Part shown: positions 1 to 19,214 of the stretch, piece after piece
How the letters are laid out: each line of letters opens with the position of its first letter
Position numbering within the stretch: the stretch's first letter is position 1
Origin: Atherinomorus stipes
Lineage: Eukaryota > Chordata > Actinopteri > Atheriniformes > Atherinidae
Assembly: GCA_023101725.1 (NCBI GenBank)
Contig: JALJCO010007107.1
Coordinates: forward strand, 1-64,000
DNA: 64,000 bases
Reading direction: 5' to 3'
Translations under genes and position numbers: made by a program
The notes under the pieces: model-generated
Seen by the model: the letters and a program-made list of their open reading frames with translations, nothing else
What the model was told of the DNA's origin: nothing
The model's database searches: none

Positions 1-1229
1 ACTGTACCTTTAAGGTCCACCTGCCTTGTTCCAGGTTTGACGCTCTTGGCTCCACTTTAACAAGATTTTGAAATGTTCTCAGAGACTTTGTACCAACATG
101 ATTTCATCACACAGTTGCAGATTTGTGGCAGCAACTCCATCAGACCTGCTGCTACTGGTTTCCAGTCCAGTTTTTGTGACATGTGACATACCTCCACCTT
201 TTCTCCCCATTCCCCGTAAAGTGATACCGTGCAATTTTTACCCAAATATAAATGCTTCATTTTAGTCTATGGCTGTGTCCAAATTTAAGGGCTACATCCT
301 TTTAAGACCAGATTTGAAGACCTCTTACGTGTCCAAGGCAGTCCAGATTGGAAGGCCCCTTCAAATGCAGCCTACAAATGTGGCCTTATTTTCCCCTGAT
401 TTTAAGGATAAGTAAATTATTAGACTTTCATTTGCTATTGCCCACGAAATTAGCTAAAGTTACCATGAGACTCATGAAATCTTGCAAACTTTATAAAATA
501 AATTTACCTGAATTTGATTTTCTCTCAGCTGGTGTAAAAAAAAATGCTGCCGAAGTCAGTAAAGCTGCTGCTCTAAAATTAGTAGAACAATGGTAGGGCT
601 TATATTTTTTTCCATTTTTCTTCAGTTTAGCGCCGTCACAGTTGCTAAGTAATGAGAGATATCCAGAAGAAGCTAGACCATCTGTGACTTCTGCCTTATG
701 GACATATGTTTGTAAGTTAAGTGTGAAGAAAGTTACCGTTTTTCTTTGTCTAATAGGATGACAAAGCTATTTGGGGGGGGGGGGGAACTGGGTGGAGAAT
801 GGCGAACAACTTGGCCTGGTATTAAAAAAAAAAATTAAAATAAAAAAATCCATAATTGAATTGACACACAAAAATCCTTGAGAATCAAATCTGGAGCGAA
901 GCTATATCGTCCCAGCCCTAGAAGTTTCCGGTTTAGTCAAAAGTTACACAATATAACTTTACGAACGGCTTCTTGACAGCCATGTTTCCATGGAGACCAT
1001 TTCTGATAAAGCTTCAGCCAACAGTTGGTGGACCAACCATGCATTTGGACTGAAGATCCAGATACATCTTTCAGGTCTTTGCTGGGTTTGTTCCCATTTC
1101 ACTTCCAGATCCTGGAGATGATTCTTCTTCTTTTGTCCTCCTTGTGTCCAGTTTCTCCTGAGATATGCCAAGTTTCCGGCCAACAGCTCTCTGGGAATCA
1201 CCTTATTGCTAAAATCCAGGTACAAGAAC
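1..1229. other. Upstream flank, no gene seen
   Basis: No exon with good splice sites and no long ORF is visible. It holds an A/G homopolymer patch around 770-850 (a run of about 14 G followed by A-rich sequence). From about 268 to 720 it resembles decayed MITE-type repeat DNA. A minus-strand reading of about 88 codons at 959-1225 has no domain I recognise and is more likely repeat-derived than a gene. Confidence 0.5.
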
Positions 1230-2034
1230 TAGAGATGTGACGTTCATGAACGAATCGATTCTTTTGAACGGCTCTTTTAAATGAATAAGAATCGAATCTC
1301 AGTTGCAAGCCAATTATTTGAGAGCTATTTTCGTGTGATGTTCAACACGTCTCATTGCTGTGAACGCATCTATGGGGTAGAAAGAAAGAAAACACAAATA
1401 CTGTGAGTTCCAAAACACTTATTAAAATTTGCATGGATATAGCTAAGGTTTATTCTATTTTTATTTACATTTTTGTGTTTCTGTATTTTTCCTGCATTTT
1501 AAAAAAATCCAATATAGTAAGTCCATTTTATATAGATTTGTCTAATTTTTAATTTGCCTTTATTCTTGTATAATGTGAGTTATTTGCATTACTGAAATGT
1601 TCTTTTATGGAAAATTTTTGGAATAAAGTTGTTTTGCATGGAGGTTAGCTGTAGCCAGCTCAGTTTTTGTTGTGCCACAAAGATTTTTGGTGAGTAAAAA
1701 TCAAAAATAGTGATCTCACTGTCAAAGCACGGGGACAAAGAGCCACATTATAAAAACAGTTACAATGAAAACACAAGCCAAATAAAACTACTGTTCCAGT
1801 AAGTAAAAATATTTACCACCAAGTATATTAATGGGGTGTGAAAGTTGAAAATATTCTGATCAAAATCTTGCCGAGTAAATTACTACCAGTGATTATTTAC
1901 TTTATAAAAATGAGTTACCATTGATTGAATTCTCAGATGGAAAATAAGAACCAGATGATCTTTTGAATGGCTCTTTAAAAGGAACGGCTCCTAAAGATCC
2001 GGCTCCCTTCAAAGAGCCATAAATCACATCTCTG
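1230..2034. mobile_element. Non-autonomous hAT-type element (805 bp)
   Basis: The ends form short terminal inverted repeats: TAGAGATGTGA on the left and TCACATCTCTG on the right, matching at 10 of 11 positions when one is reversed. A perfect 8-bp direct duplication, ACAAGAAC, flanks it at 1222-1229 and 2035-2042. An 8-bp duplication is the hallmark of hAT transposases. Subterminal sequence also pairs: GAACGGCTCTTT near the left end and AAAGAGCCAT near the right. There is no transposase ORF, so it would have been moved in trans. It ends about 475 bp upstream of the tubb6 start codon. Confidence 0.88.
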
Positions 2035-2214
2035 ACAAGAACGAGACTGGATACAAATGAAAAAGCAGAAAATGTCATGTTCATGATCATCAGTTTTCCA
2101 GCTTTATGACTTTTCAAAGACTAAAACGTGACTGCTGACAGAAAGAAAAGCTGTAAAGAAGTGAGAGCTGGATCACAGCGATCTCTGAAACCCAAAACTT
2201 GTCATCACCAAAGT

Positions 2215-2509
2215 TTTTCATTGCTTTGTGGTCACGTGAGAGGATTCAGCGTCGTCCTCCTGCTTCTGCGGGACAAACAGCTCCGACTTTTCTGCTGACA
2301 GGGACACAGTGGACGGTCACAGTGGAAGTGGAATCCCGTGGGTGCCCCGTCCGCGCGCTTCCTCCAAATCTCGGGATCAGGGCGTGGTCGCGTGAACGCG
2401 CGTGGCCGTAGGAGGAGGAGATGAAGCCGGACGCGCTCCCGCGCCCCGCAGACGCACACCGGCATCCAGCGGCGGAGCACCGAGACCAGACCCGGGAGAG
2501 ACCACCACC
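2215..2509 (+). promoter_or_regulatory. tubb6 promoter/5' leader, CpG-rich
   Basis: Base composition shifts here to GC- and CpG-rich sequence (several CGCG motifs at 2350-2405), unlike the AT-rich flank. A palindromic E-box, GTCACGTGA, lies at 2231-2239; this is a USF/MITF/TFEB-type site. No TATA box is evident, which fits a CpG-type dispersed promoter. The ATG at 2510 sits in an ACC-ACC-ACC-ATG context, a good vertebrate initiation context. The exact transcription start cannot be fixed from sequence alone. Confidence 0.5.
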
Positions 2510-9841
<7,332 letters not shown>

Positions 9842-11230
9842 GGAGAGCGCACACACCTGGTAGCGTTCTGAGAGAGCACCGGTTAACACGATGATATAGT
9901 TGATCTAACAGCGAGTAGGAAAGTCACTGACGTGTTTGTCATTTAAACTGTCGGAGCCTTAAATTTAAAATCAATACTTTGGAGTTGTTTTTGACTGTTA
10001 ATTATTGACCTGGGCTTTAAAGGGAATAATTTATTTTCTAATATTAAAGCATGTAGATATAGAAAAGTTAATAAAATGACAAGTGTGATTAATCAGTTTC
10101 TTTAAGTCCAAACATTTACCAAAAAATGACAAATTTTCAGTCTCACTAATATTAACCGACACTTTCTTTTCCTAACTGTAACAAACCGCATCACACTGAT
10201 CACATCCGTGTTAAATTAAAGATAAGTTATGATTCTGTGGTTTGATTAAAAAGGAAACTGTTTAGTTAAAAGCTAATGCTGCCTTCATGTGGTATGGGAA
10301 AGATGATCCTTTCCACTTGTTAAGTGGAAATTACCAGTGCGTTGTGCTCAAGTGATTTATTGTCATAATGAAGTTTAACACTGGTGGCTATCTTTAGCTG
10401 ACTAGCTAGCTAGCTGCTAGCTAGCATCTGCTCTATAGAGGTAAACCAAACAACCATATTTTTACAAACAAAACTAAGTTTAAATGGTGATGTTATTAAA
10501 GTTCTGTATGTCACAGAATTATGCAGACTACAAACTAACCACAGAACAGCAGCAGAAAACTTTAAAAGTAATGTAATGCATCCCATTCAGGATATTTTTG
10601 TTGCTCTCTGCCGTGTTGAGAGGTCAAAGTTTACCTCATCTTGGCAACTCGGGCATCACAAAATTTTTCTAGCTTTCCCGTGGAAATTAAGACATGGAGT
10701 GGGTGTTCAAGTGCAATTTTCATGTCGGACTTACCATAAATACGATACCACAAGGCAGCATAAGCTACAGACACTCGACACATTCGTTTCAGTTTGACCG
10801 GCAGAGATTTTTTACGGTCACATTTAGAAATGATGTTTCAAGCTTTCAACAACTCCCATAAACATTCATTTGGAACCAGAAATTTAGCTTTATGGCTAAA
10901 TTAGTCTAAACGGACCATCTTGAGTGTGTGTGCTGAACTTCTAACAAACAAGCGACGAACAGGTTGTGTGTTGTATGGTTGTCTGAAGAAGCTTGCGCAT
11001 GCATTACCGCTCGCTGCAGAGTGAAAGTACTGCTGTGTCCGCTTGCTGCTGGGGACTGGTATGGTACTCTGACAGAACCAGTTCCCAGACCGGGTCCCAG
11101 ACATGCTCCTTCTTCCTCATCTAACAACTCTTTATTAGCACTTTTTGTATTGTTTGTTATGATTTTTGTACCTGTGAGCATGTCCTTGCAAGCTGAGAGG
11201 TTAAAATAAAAACTTTGTTCAAGGCCCTGA
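9842..11230 (+). other. tubb6 3' UTR (predicted)
   Basis: After TAA the sequence turns AT-rich with no ORF of interest. A first AATAAA at 10070-10075 is possible. The stronger site is AATAAA at 11205-11210, followed 20-60 bp later by a GT-rich stretch (GGTAGTGTGTGTTGTCTGTG), the normal downstream cleavage signal. Predicted 3' UTR is thus about 1.4 kb. A GCTAGCTAGCTA tract lies at about 10400-10425. Confidence 0.55.
11205..11210 (+). terminator. Poly(A) signal AATAAA for tubb6
   Basis: Canonical hexamer with a GT-rich downstream element at about 11233-11262. Chosen over the upstream AATAAA at 10070 because that one lacks an obvious GT-rich follow-on. Confidence 0.55.
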
Positions 11231-11579
11231 GCTGGTAGTGTGTGTTGTCTGTGTTTGCAATCAAATCTGTATGTTTGGTTTCTCTGCATTTGACCTGCAG
11301 CTGTATATTTGTGATGATGGAGGTAGCTCAGTCTCATAAAACCACATTATACAGACTTCCACCAGCTCAAACTGAAACAATCCTTTCACTGGTACTCTTT
11401 TAAAGATGACTTTTTGACAGTTTCATGGGACAAACGTCTCCACTGGTTTAATAACCACATTTAGTTTTCATCTGCCAGCTTTTTATCGGCAAATTTGCTG
11501 AATGTGATTTGATTTTTTTTCTGACATTGAATAAGAATACCCAAATTTTCCTCTCGAGCAAATACTGGCTTTTACCATA

Positions 11580-11613
<34 letters not shown>

Positions 11614-13613
11614 CACAAACAAACAAACCTAAGGAACAAATTAAATAACTTTTTTCCCCAAACCTACAAAATTTAATTAAATTGACTTTGCAGTTTTTGC
11701 ATGATGATCTCTGACAGATGAACTGCAGCATTTATGACTATAACTCAACTTTTTGAGATTTTTATTCAGATACTAAAGGAAAAAAATGGCAAGGAACTGA
11801 ACCGCCTCCAGTTTGCGTTGGATTAAATCCTTTTCTGTAGCAGATATTTTAAACTGTTTTATGTCAAATAAGAAATCTAACATTTATATTCAGTTTTTAA
11901 CATGAAAAACTTCATGATCTGCTTTGCATTGAGACTAAAGATGTTGCAATTACAGATTTTTATGGTCTGTTTATTGTAAAAGAAATAACCATGATTTTAA
12001 TGTGTTAATAATTCCCCAAGATGTGTAAATGAACAAAAACAAATGTGTAAAGAAATAAATCTGTGCAATTAATTGGGATGCACTGAAATGAAAAAGTCGA
12101 AAAGAAATTCAAACGCTCGTCCGAATAGGGAATACTGAATGTCGACAAATTAAAGCAGTAGTGCAAAAGGTCTTTGCAGAAGAACCCCCTTAGAGATGGT
12201 TGAGCACTCGTTGCAAACTGCAATTTTTTCTAGCTGAAAAATCTTCACACCGCAGACATTTTACTGAAGGTGCCACCATTCTATTGCATCACACTCCACT
12301 AGTCCGCCTTGCTTTTAATTGCGGAATATGGCTATTTTTGCAATATTAGCCCATATATATTCAGCCACCAAATATTTGGTGCATCCTTTGCAATTATTTT
12401 TTTCTTTTTATACAGTCATACAAAATTATAACTCATTCTATATCAAAAATCTGAATCCGGTATTATTTGAAATCCTCTATATCCAACAGTTTTCATGCCT
12501 AACATTTAGAAATTGTATCATCGGGTATCCAGAAACAAAATTATTACTGGTGCTATTTGAAAAATCTGAATTTGGCATTATCTCTGCAAGAGAAGCTGAT
12601 TTACGGCAGTCGGTGCCTTTTCACACTGGAGAGCAGAGTCCACTAAAAACCAGTTTATTCTCCTCATTTCTGAATATTCTGACAGTTTACTTTAGATTAA
12701 ACTGTCAGATTTAGAGGATGGCTGCAGGATGACCCATTTCTATATGAAATAACTTTGTTCTTGCTGCGTGCGCTGATCTGCTGCCATAGTTGAGACATGG
12801 AAAGTGATTGTGACACCAAACTGAATACAGATGCAGTACAGCACGAGTTCAAAGGTCGGCCGACTGTACTGCCAGACTGAGCCGGTTAATCTGCCTCCTG
12901 CAGCAGCCTGTGTGAGAACTGATTTCCCAGCAGTTCTGTTTGTGTGGTGGATTACATGCAGAGCAGCAGCGGTCGTCGCTGTCAAAGACAAAACCGCTTG
13001 GCTCATGTCTGTGGATCCATTCTCCATCTGTGGCTCTTTGTCTCTGCAACATGCAGCATTCAGCAGTGTGGATGTTCCACAGCGAGGACAGTGATGAAGA
13101 GGAGGGACGATGGTGTTCCTCACTCTTTCCTGCTCTCAACATGACCAGTCCTTATAAAGGCAACCACCGCCTCCAGGAACAGCTGCCCATATGTGTCGAT
13201 CATCAACCAGCTGGTTCCTCGCAAACTCCTCAACACTATTATGGGACAAAGAAAACTCCTCAAAGTTTTCTCTTCTTTAACTTTTCAATTTTATCCTTTC
13301 CTTAAAAAGCAGAGGAGAGCATTTGGTCGGGACTGTCTGCATAAAATCAAACTTCTTGAGATTATTTGAAAATATCCCAATTTTAAAGACTGATGAGGTG
13401 AAGAATTCATCAGGACTTTGGAGGAGATGACCGAGCTGCAACAAGAATCACTGAATCACAACCGAAGGCCAAAAATCTCTGCAGGTCAAAACACAGATTT
13501 TTCTCAGTGTTTGTGCTTTTCATTCTCATGTAAATGCAGTTTTCAGGTGTTGGAAATGAACTTTTCTAGATAAAAAAAAAATACAGATAATTCATGTGAG
13601 TGTCTTTGAGTAG
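11231..13613. other. Intergenic, no gene seen
   Basis: AT-rich, without splice-flanked coding sequence. Readings such as 12319-12714 (131 codons, + strand) and 12740-13123 (127 codons, - strand) have no domain signature and overlap on opposite strands. A TA microsatellite is at 11577-11614. The TATTTGAAA, GAATCYGG and GTATC words recurring at 12370-12560 suggest decayed repeat DNA. Confidence 0.5.
11577..11614. repeat. (TA)n microsatellite
   Basis: About 19 TA units with one G interruption (ATATGTGTATATA), followed by a short AAAC tract. Confidence 0.95.
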
Positions 13614-13832
13614 ACAGGATAAGGGATCGACCGATACTGATTTTTTTTTTTTTTAGAGCCGAGACTAATATTTTCTCATCAGCCTCAGTCAATGGCCGAT
13701 ACAACCTACAGATATTTGGGGCTAATACTGCATTGAAATAATGGATACGACTGTTTTAATATTAAACAAAGCACCTTGAACAAGAAACAGTGCACTTGTA
13801 AACAAATATTAAAAAGAAACATTAAACCTGTT

Positions 13833-13838
<6 letters not shown>

Positions 13839-13882
<44 letters not shown>
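13839..13882. repeat. (AT)n microsatellite
   Basis: About 22 AT units inside element Q, immediately left of the element A insertion; A's right flank is also ATATATAA, so A appears to have landed in this tract. Confidence 0.95.
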
Positions 13883-13886
<4 letters not shown>

Positions 13887-14122
13887 CAGGGATGCACGAT
13901 ATAATCGGCCCCCTATCGGTATCGGCCTATATCCGCCGTAAAACTAAGTATCGGACATCGGCCACTCCACCGATATTTAACCGATCGGCCTGCTTTTCTT
14001 AAAGAAATATTAAGAATTACTCATTAGTGGAAAGAGGGTAATTAAAAAAAAAAATTTTTTTTAAAATAAAAAGTTAAAAATTTAAAAAAAGAAAAAAAAA
14101 AAAGGGAAAAAAAAGGGAAGGG

Positions 14123-14171
<49 letters not shown>

Positions 14172-14864
14172 ATAAAAAAAAAAAAAAAAATATAAAATAA
14201 TATCTTATCCGTAAGTCTAAATAAAACAAAAACAAATTATTCTTCTTCCTCAAAAACTTCTTTTTTTACAGACTTTAAAACTTCGAAAGACTAGGAGTGG
14301 GAAAAAATATTGCAATATTTTCATATCCTGATATATTGACATTCAAAAACGAGGTATCGATCTATTTTACTAACAAAATCTCACTATATTTCATCATTCT
14401 GTTACGAAATCTTGCGAGAATTCACAAAATCTCGCGAGAATTTTCAAGTATTTCGTGATATTTTCATATACTGATGTATTGGTGTTGAAAAACGCGGTAT
14501 CTATCTATTTTACTAACAAATTTCGTGATATTTTATGGTTCTGTTATGAAATCTCCCAAGAATTCACAAAATATTGAGATTTTGTAACAAAATGATTAAA
14601 TCTTGCAAGATTTTGTAAGTAAAATAGATTGATACCGTGTTTTTAAATATTGATTTGATATCAGCATATGAAAATATTGCGATATTTCAGTGTATCGATA
14701 TTTTTTCCCACCCCTTTTTCAAAGTGTCAGAAACGGATAACAAAACTGCAATGAGTGCTTTTTTTCAGCTTTGGAATCGGTATCGATATCGCTTATCGGC
14801 CAAATGAGTTTTAAAATATCGGCATATTGGATATCAACCAAAATTCCAACATCGTGCATCCCTA
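13887..14864. mobile_element. hAT-type element A, copy 1, nested in Q
   Basis: Ends CAGGGATGCACGATATAATC and ATCGTGCATCCCTA are inverted repeats. Internal landmarks (CTATCGGTATCGGCC, CCGATATTTAACCGATCGGC, GAGTTTTAAAATATCGGC) are shared with copies at 38.1 and 57.8 kb. The presumed duplication is imperfect (ATATGAAA/ATATATAA), as expected for a hit in an AT repeat. It carries element B at 14292-14715 and a noisy poly(A)/G block at 14042-14190. Confidence 0.85.
14292..14715. mobile_element. hAT-type element B, copy 1, nested in A
   Basis: Ends TAGGAGTGGGAAAAAATATT and AATATTTTTTCCCACCCCT-type are inverted repeats. The body is itself palindromic around blocks of AAATCTCGCGAGA and ATCTATTTTACTAACAAAAT. 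The same element recurs at 27.1, 34.7 and 58.0 kb. It is the innermost member of the Q-A-B nest. Confidence 0.85.
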
Positions 14865-15008
14865 ATATATAAGTCTGTAAATTATGCCGAGCGGGGGGGT
14901 ATCGGCCAATACACCCTAAGTATCGGCCCATGCCGATACCAGCAAAAAATGAAAATATCAGCCAAGAATATCGGCCGGCCAATGTATCGGTATATCCTTC
15001 GACAGGAT

Positions 15009-17054
15009 AACCGACATTTTCGGTGCCCAGTGTCAGATCGTGTGCTACCATCTGTGTAGCTTGTGCCATAATATGCACCATTGGCTCCCATGGCAACCAA
15101 TGCACTGCAGAACAAAGGTGTTAGAATTTTTCTTTCTACTCTTTTTCATTCTTGTTTTTCAATTATTTTTAGCTGGATTAATAGATTAAACTTAAAGGCC
15201 TTACAGAGGACAATGCTTCATACAGCCGCATTCACCTCTTTGGATTTTCAGGCCTCTGATTGGCCAGAGATCACCACTTTTGGCTCCTGACTCATTGTCA
15301 CATAGAAGTTAGTATTGTAGTATATAGTGCCATGTGGATGTAGTTATTTTGGCGAGAGGGGGAAAATTACATGAACAAATAAACAAGAAAACCCCTCAAC
15401 CTGCAGAAATGTGCACCATTAACAGTTTAAGAGAATGTATCTGATGTGTTCCTCCTAGTTTAAATGCTGCGTGGATAAATGGGATCAAAAGAAAAGATGC
15501 TTCACATGTAAATGCATTTATTTTGTCTCATCCACCATGTTCCTCAGACCTCAGTGGAAATACAGATATAAAAGGTCCTGGATGTTTTACTTGTTTTACT
15601 TCAGTTAGACCTGACTGGACTGGTTGATCTGCCAGAAATACAAGTAGAAGGGTGAAGTTTGGAAAGTTTCTGAGATAGAAACACACTTTTTACTGCAACA
15701 TGAGTGGTTGTGGATTCAACCTGCCCACCTGAAGAACCCCTTTTGTCACAATTACTTTAATTCTTGACATCAAGAACGTTTGAAAATAAAGACAAAAATT
15801 AAAAGTTCTGCTTAAATAGTTGTAACTGCAGTTACTGACAGTTTCTCTTCATCTATAAACTTTTGTTCTGACTCGTGTTCTTGGTTCGTGCCCTTCAGCT
15901 GGCAACAGCTCAGCCCTGTGAGGAGATGGTTTCCCAGTTTGGGCAGGATGAACACTGGGATTAAACCAGAGACCTGATGTGTGAGAGAGATCCCTGCAGC
16001 AGAACTAACAGCTGCTCAAAGGCAGAAACACACCTGCACAACTCGCTTTTGGCTGCACACGCGCGTTATTTATCATCTTAAACTTACTGTTGTTGTCTGT
16101 CCAACAGGAGCTGGGATGCAGAGCAGCATCTCGATGAGCCAATCAGAGAACAGGAAGACAACAGCCCAGTCAGCTATGTGGAGGCAAGATGAGAAAAACT
16201 CCTAATATTTCCTTTCATTTAGAAAAACTCAACACTGATCCCAAATCAGTGATAAAGTTTAATATTTGACAATGAGCTGCTTCATTTTTTTTCTCTGGGT
16301 GATGTTTTTATGTTTGTTGATCAGAATATTAACAGAAAAAGTAATAAAAGGTGACTGAAATAGAAATTTCTGCTTACTTTTTTGGGGGAGGGGGGGTAAA
16401 ACTAAAAAACAAACAAAACACCTGAAATCATAAAGTTTAAAGTCCGGAATAATTCTAATAAGAGGAAGAATGAAAAAGAGCTGCGTCAGTAGGCTTGTGA
16501 GGACCTCTAGTGGTCACACCTGGAAACTACAACAGCATTAAATTCAAAGCTGAGGTCCACGAATGAAGCAAGTTTGTTAGATGGATTTAACTGAAGAACA
16601 GCAGCTGTGTTTGACTTCAATACTGTTTTTTGTTTTTGTTGTGTCTTAATAGGATAAATAATAAACTAAAACTGAAGTATTTCAAGGTTTTAGTTATGAA
16701 TTATCTTTCAGACATTGTCATGCTTTTTTCCACACTTGTGGTTTTTTTCTGAGAAAAATTGATCTCTGGTCGGTTGTTTCTCTCCTTTTATAAAACCAAC
16801 TAGTGTTGTATTATACAATGTTGGAAAGCCTGATTCCTCACCTTCATAACTGGGTGGAACTTGTAAGGATTATGCTTTTCTGGAATGAGCAACACAGCTA
16901 AATATCAAGATAGCGTCGCCCCAGGAAATGTGCCACACTTCCCTGCATTATTCTCCATTGGTGCTCACTCAGTGCCTCCAGGTGTGTTTCAGACACATCA
17001 GAATGAGATTCTGGAGCCAGTGATGATCCAATATCTCCAGAATCTGGGGAGTGA
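15009..17054. other. Intergenic, no gene seen
   Basis: No coding exon recognised. Short readings (15081-15290, 15981-16205) lack domains and plausible splice context. A poly-G patch is at about 16384-16395. Confidence 0.5.
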
Positions 17055-17387
17055 CAGTGGTATGCAAAAATTTGGGCACCCTTTAGGAAAATCCCTGCAT
17101 CAGTTTGTCACTTACTGAGCTTTTACAGCATCAGCGTCATTTCAACATGTTTTATACCCCATGGAAACATTTTTAGTTGTGAAATCATTGTTATTGGTCC
17201 AACAAAACAATTTCATGTGCACTGAAACAAAAATCGGCATATGCATAAATTTGGGCACCCCAAAGAAATGAATACTTTTGCTGCAATAACAACCTCATAT
17301 ACATGCTGGAGCAAAAACAACAAAAAAGGGGGTTGAAAAATTAGTGTGAAATCTCAGATGGGTGCCCAAACTTTTTTGCACACCTCT
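17055..17387. mobile_element. Tc1/mariner-like MITE
   Basis: Left end CAGTGGTATGCAAAAATTTG followed by GGCACCC; right end GGGTGCC then AAACTTTTTTGCACACCTCT, its imperfect reverse complement. The 333-bp interior has no ORF but repeats the TTTGGGCACCCCAAAGAAAT motif near 17245, as multi-copy fish MITEs do. A TA follows the right end; the left TA is lost. Confidence 0.7.
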
Positions 17388-19214
17388 ATAAATCCATCTT
17401 CCAGGATGACTCTTCCCCCACAGAGCCAGAATCATCACAAACCAGTGTACATAATTTTGTTCAGCTGTGAATAAAAAAGTGTAAAAGTGGTAAATATGTG
17501 TAGTGTTTTCCTGATCACCGTGGGGGGAATGCAGTCAGCCAGTCCACCAAGAAACTCAGCAGAAGAAAGAACACCATTAGGAGAATATTGCAGGAGATTT
17601 TGGCCCATGTCTTGCTGTGTTGCTCATCCCACAGAAAACTTTTCTCGTAAGCTGATTGGCTCATAAATGAAGCTGCATTTTAAGAATTCTATTTTTTGAG
17701 AAATGACTTTTCAAGTTTGGTTTACTTATATTTGTCGTAAATGATGTATTAATTGCAACAGATACTGTAGTTCCTCCTGGTGTCCTGTAATTGTCAACAT
17801 TGGCCACTAGAGGGTGCTGCAACACAACTACTGCTGATTCCACAACAACTAGAGGATGAAGACTTGATTTTAAGGGGAATGCATTATAAATGAAGGCTTC
17901 CCAGTAACATAAGACTGAAATGGTGACTTTGTCTATTACCTGCAACATAAATGAATGCACCTTTTCCCCTGATTCTAGCGGTATTCTGTCTCCTCTCCTG
18001 CAAATTAAATTAACATAAAACCTAAATGTGCTGAGCCAATGTCTTTGCAGAACATGTTCCTGGTTCTTGGCCTCCTAAACGAGCCAGCACAGATAATTGG
18101 CTGCAGCTAACAAGGAGGCCCAGATGAGTGGATAATGGTAACGAGAGTCACACCAGGACCGCCACCACCTGCAGAGATGAGGATTTAATTGGCAATTACA
18201 GAGACAGAGAGGCTGCAGCTGCTGTCCTGCAGCCATGACAGCTTTCTGCTTTCCACCATGTTCTCCCTTCAGTCTGTGTGTATTCATCATGGCTGTCTGT
18301 TGACATGTGAGTCTGCAAGCGCTCAAAAGTCATTTTCAAAAGAAAGATGAATAATTCAGGGTTCAGATGAACTGGGTAATTTTCCTTCCTCAGAGCTCAG
18401 ACTTTGAAACTTCAAATGACCCTGTTAAATAAACTGAAACATGGGAAACGGCTCGATGTCTAACACAGTTTATCAGTGTTACGACTTTCTGACTCATCAC
18501 TGCCAACATATTGTGGGTAGAGGAGCAATGGGCTCTATGCACAGCTCCACTACTTCCTGAACTTAAGGTACCTCCTTTGTTTCCTGTCTTTTATTACTGG
18601 GCAAACTGATTAATCCAGGTGTGTCTGACCAGTTACTGAGGTCAGACATACCTGGAATATTTAGCTTTTCCAAAAATGAAAGACAAGAAACAGAGGAGCA
18701 ATCCTAAGTTCAGGAAGTAGTGGAGGAGGAGGCATTACTACTGGAGAGGTCTGCATTTGCCTGTGGAGGAAGCTCATACATGAACCTGTGTATTTTGTCA
18801 CAGATAATATTTCTCCTCTCTTTCAGTCATATATTTAAAAAGAAATCCAAACAAAGTCAGTTTGTTTTCTTTCTCCAAAATCATAACTGCATACTTTGGC
18901 TGTTTTTTTCTTTTTGTTGCTGCTCAGACTGAATAAAGGAAAACTAAAGGAAAACTAATTTAATCTGATGCCAGTGAGCTCCTCGAGGCTCTCTGTCATC
19001 TGTATCTCTGGTAAACGCCTCTTCACCCTGGCTGGAGACAGCAAGAGGAGGAAGAAAACAAATCACAGAATAATAAGTATAAATTTAGAGAGGAGCCAGT
19101 TCTGTCACAGTTAAAATGTTATTTCCCCCGGGATCAGGAGGAGACCAAAAACAGAGCTGGAGGAGGTGAACTAAATTCCTAATATGGATTCTGCTTCACT
19201 TCAATGCCATATCT
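17388..19214. other. Intergenic; one possible conserved block
   Basis: No gene seen. Part of it (about 18035-18300) is GC-richer and has TAATTGG and CAATTA words and CTGCAG boxes, and could be a conserved non-coding element. An inverted pair about 100 bp apart (TACTTCCTGAACTTAAG at 18551 and CTAAGTTCAGGAAGTA at 18703, around TCTGACC...GGTCAGA) marks a small palindromic repeat at about 18550-18720. Confidence 0.4.
18550..18720. repeat. Small palindromic repeat
   Basis: Left arm CTACTTCCTGAACTTAAGGT and right arm CCTAAGTTCAGGAAGTAG pair, with further pairing inward (TTTGTTTCCTGTCTTT against AAGACAAGAAACAGAGGA, and AGGTGTGTCTGACC against GGTCAGACATACCT). Likely a foldback MITE of about 170 bp. 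No TTAA or 8-bp duplication found. Confidence 0.75.

Larger units (their letters stand above)
13621..15000. mobile_element. hAT-type element Q, outermost of a triple nest
   Basis: Left end AAGGGATCGACCGATAC, right end GTATCGGTATATCCTTC; 13 of 17 positions pair. The 8-bp direct duplication GACAGGAT flanks it (13613-13620 and 15001-15008). Its own sequence is only about 400 bp (13621-13886 and 14865-15000); the rest is element A, which in turn carries element B. Many GATATCGGCC-type words recur, as in fish hAT MITEs. No transposase ORF. Confidence 0.85.
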
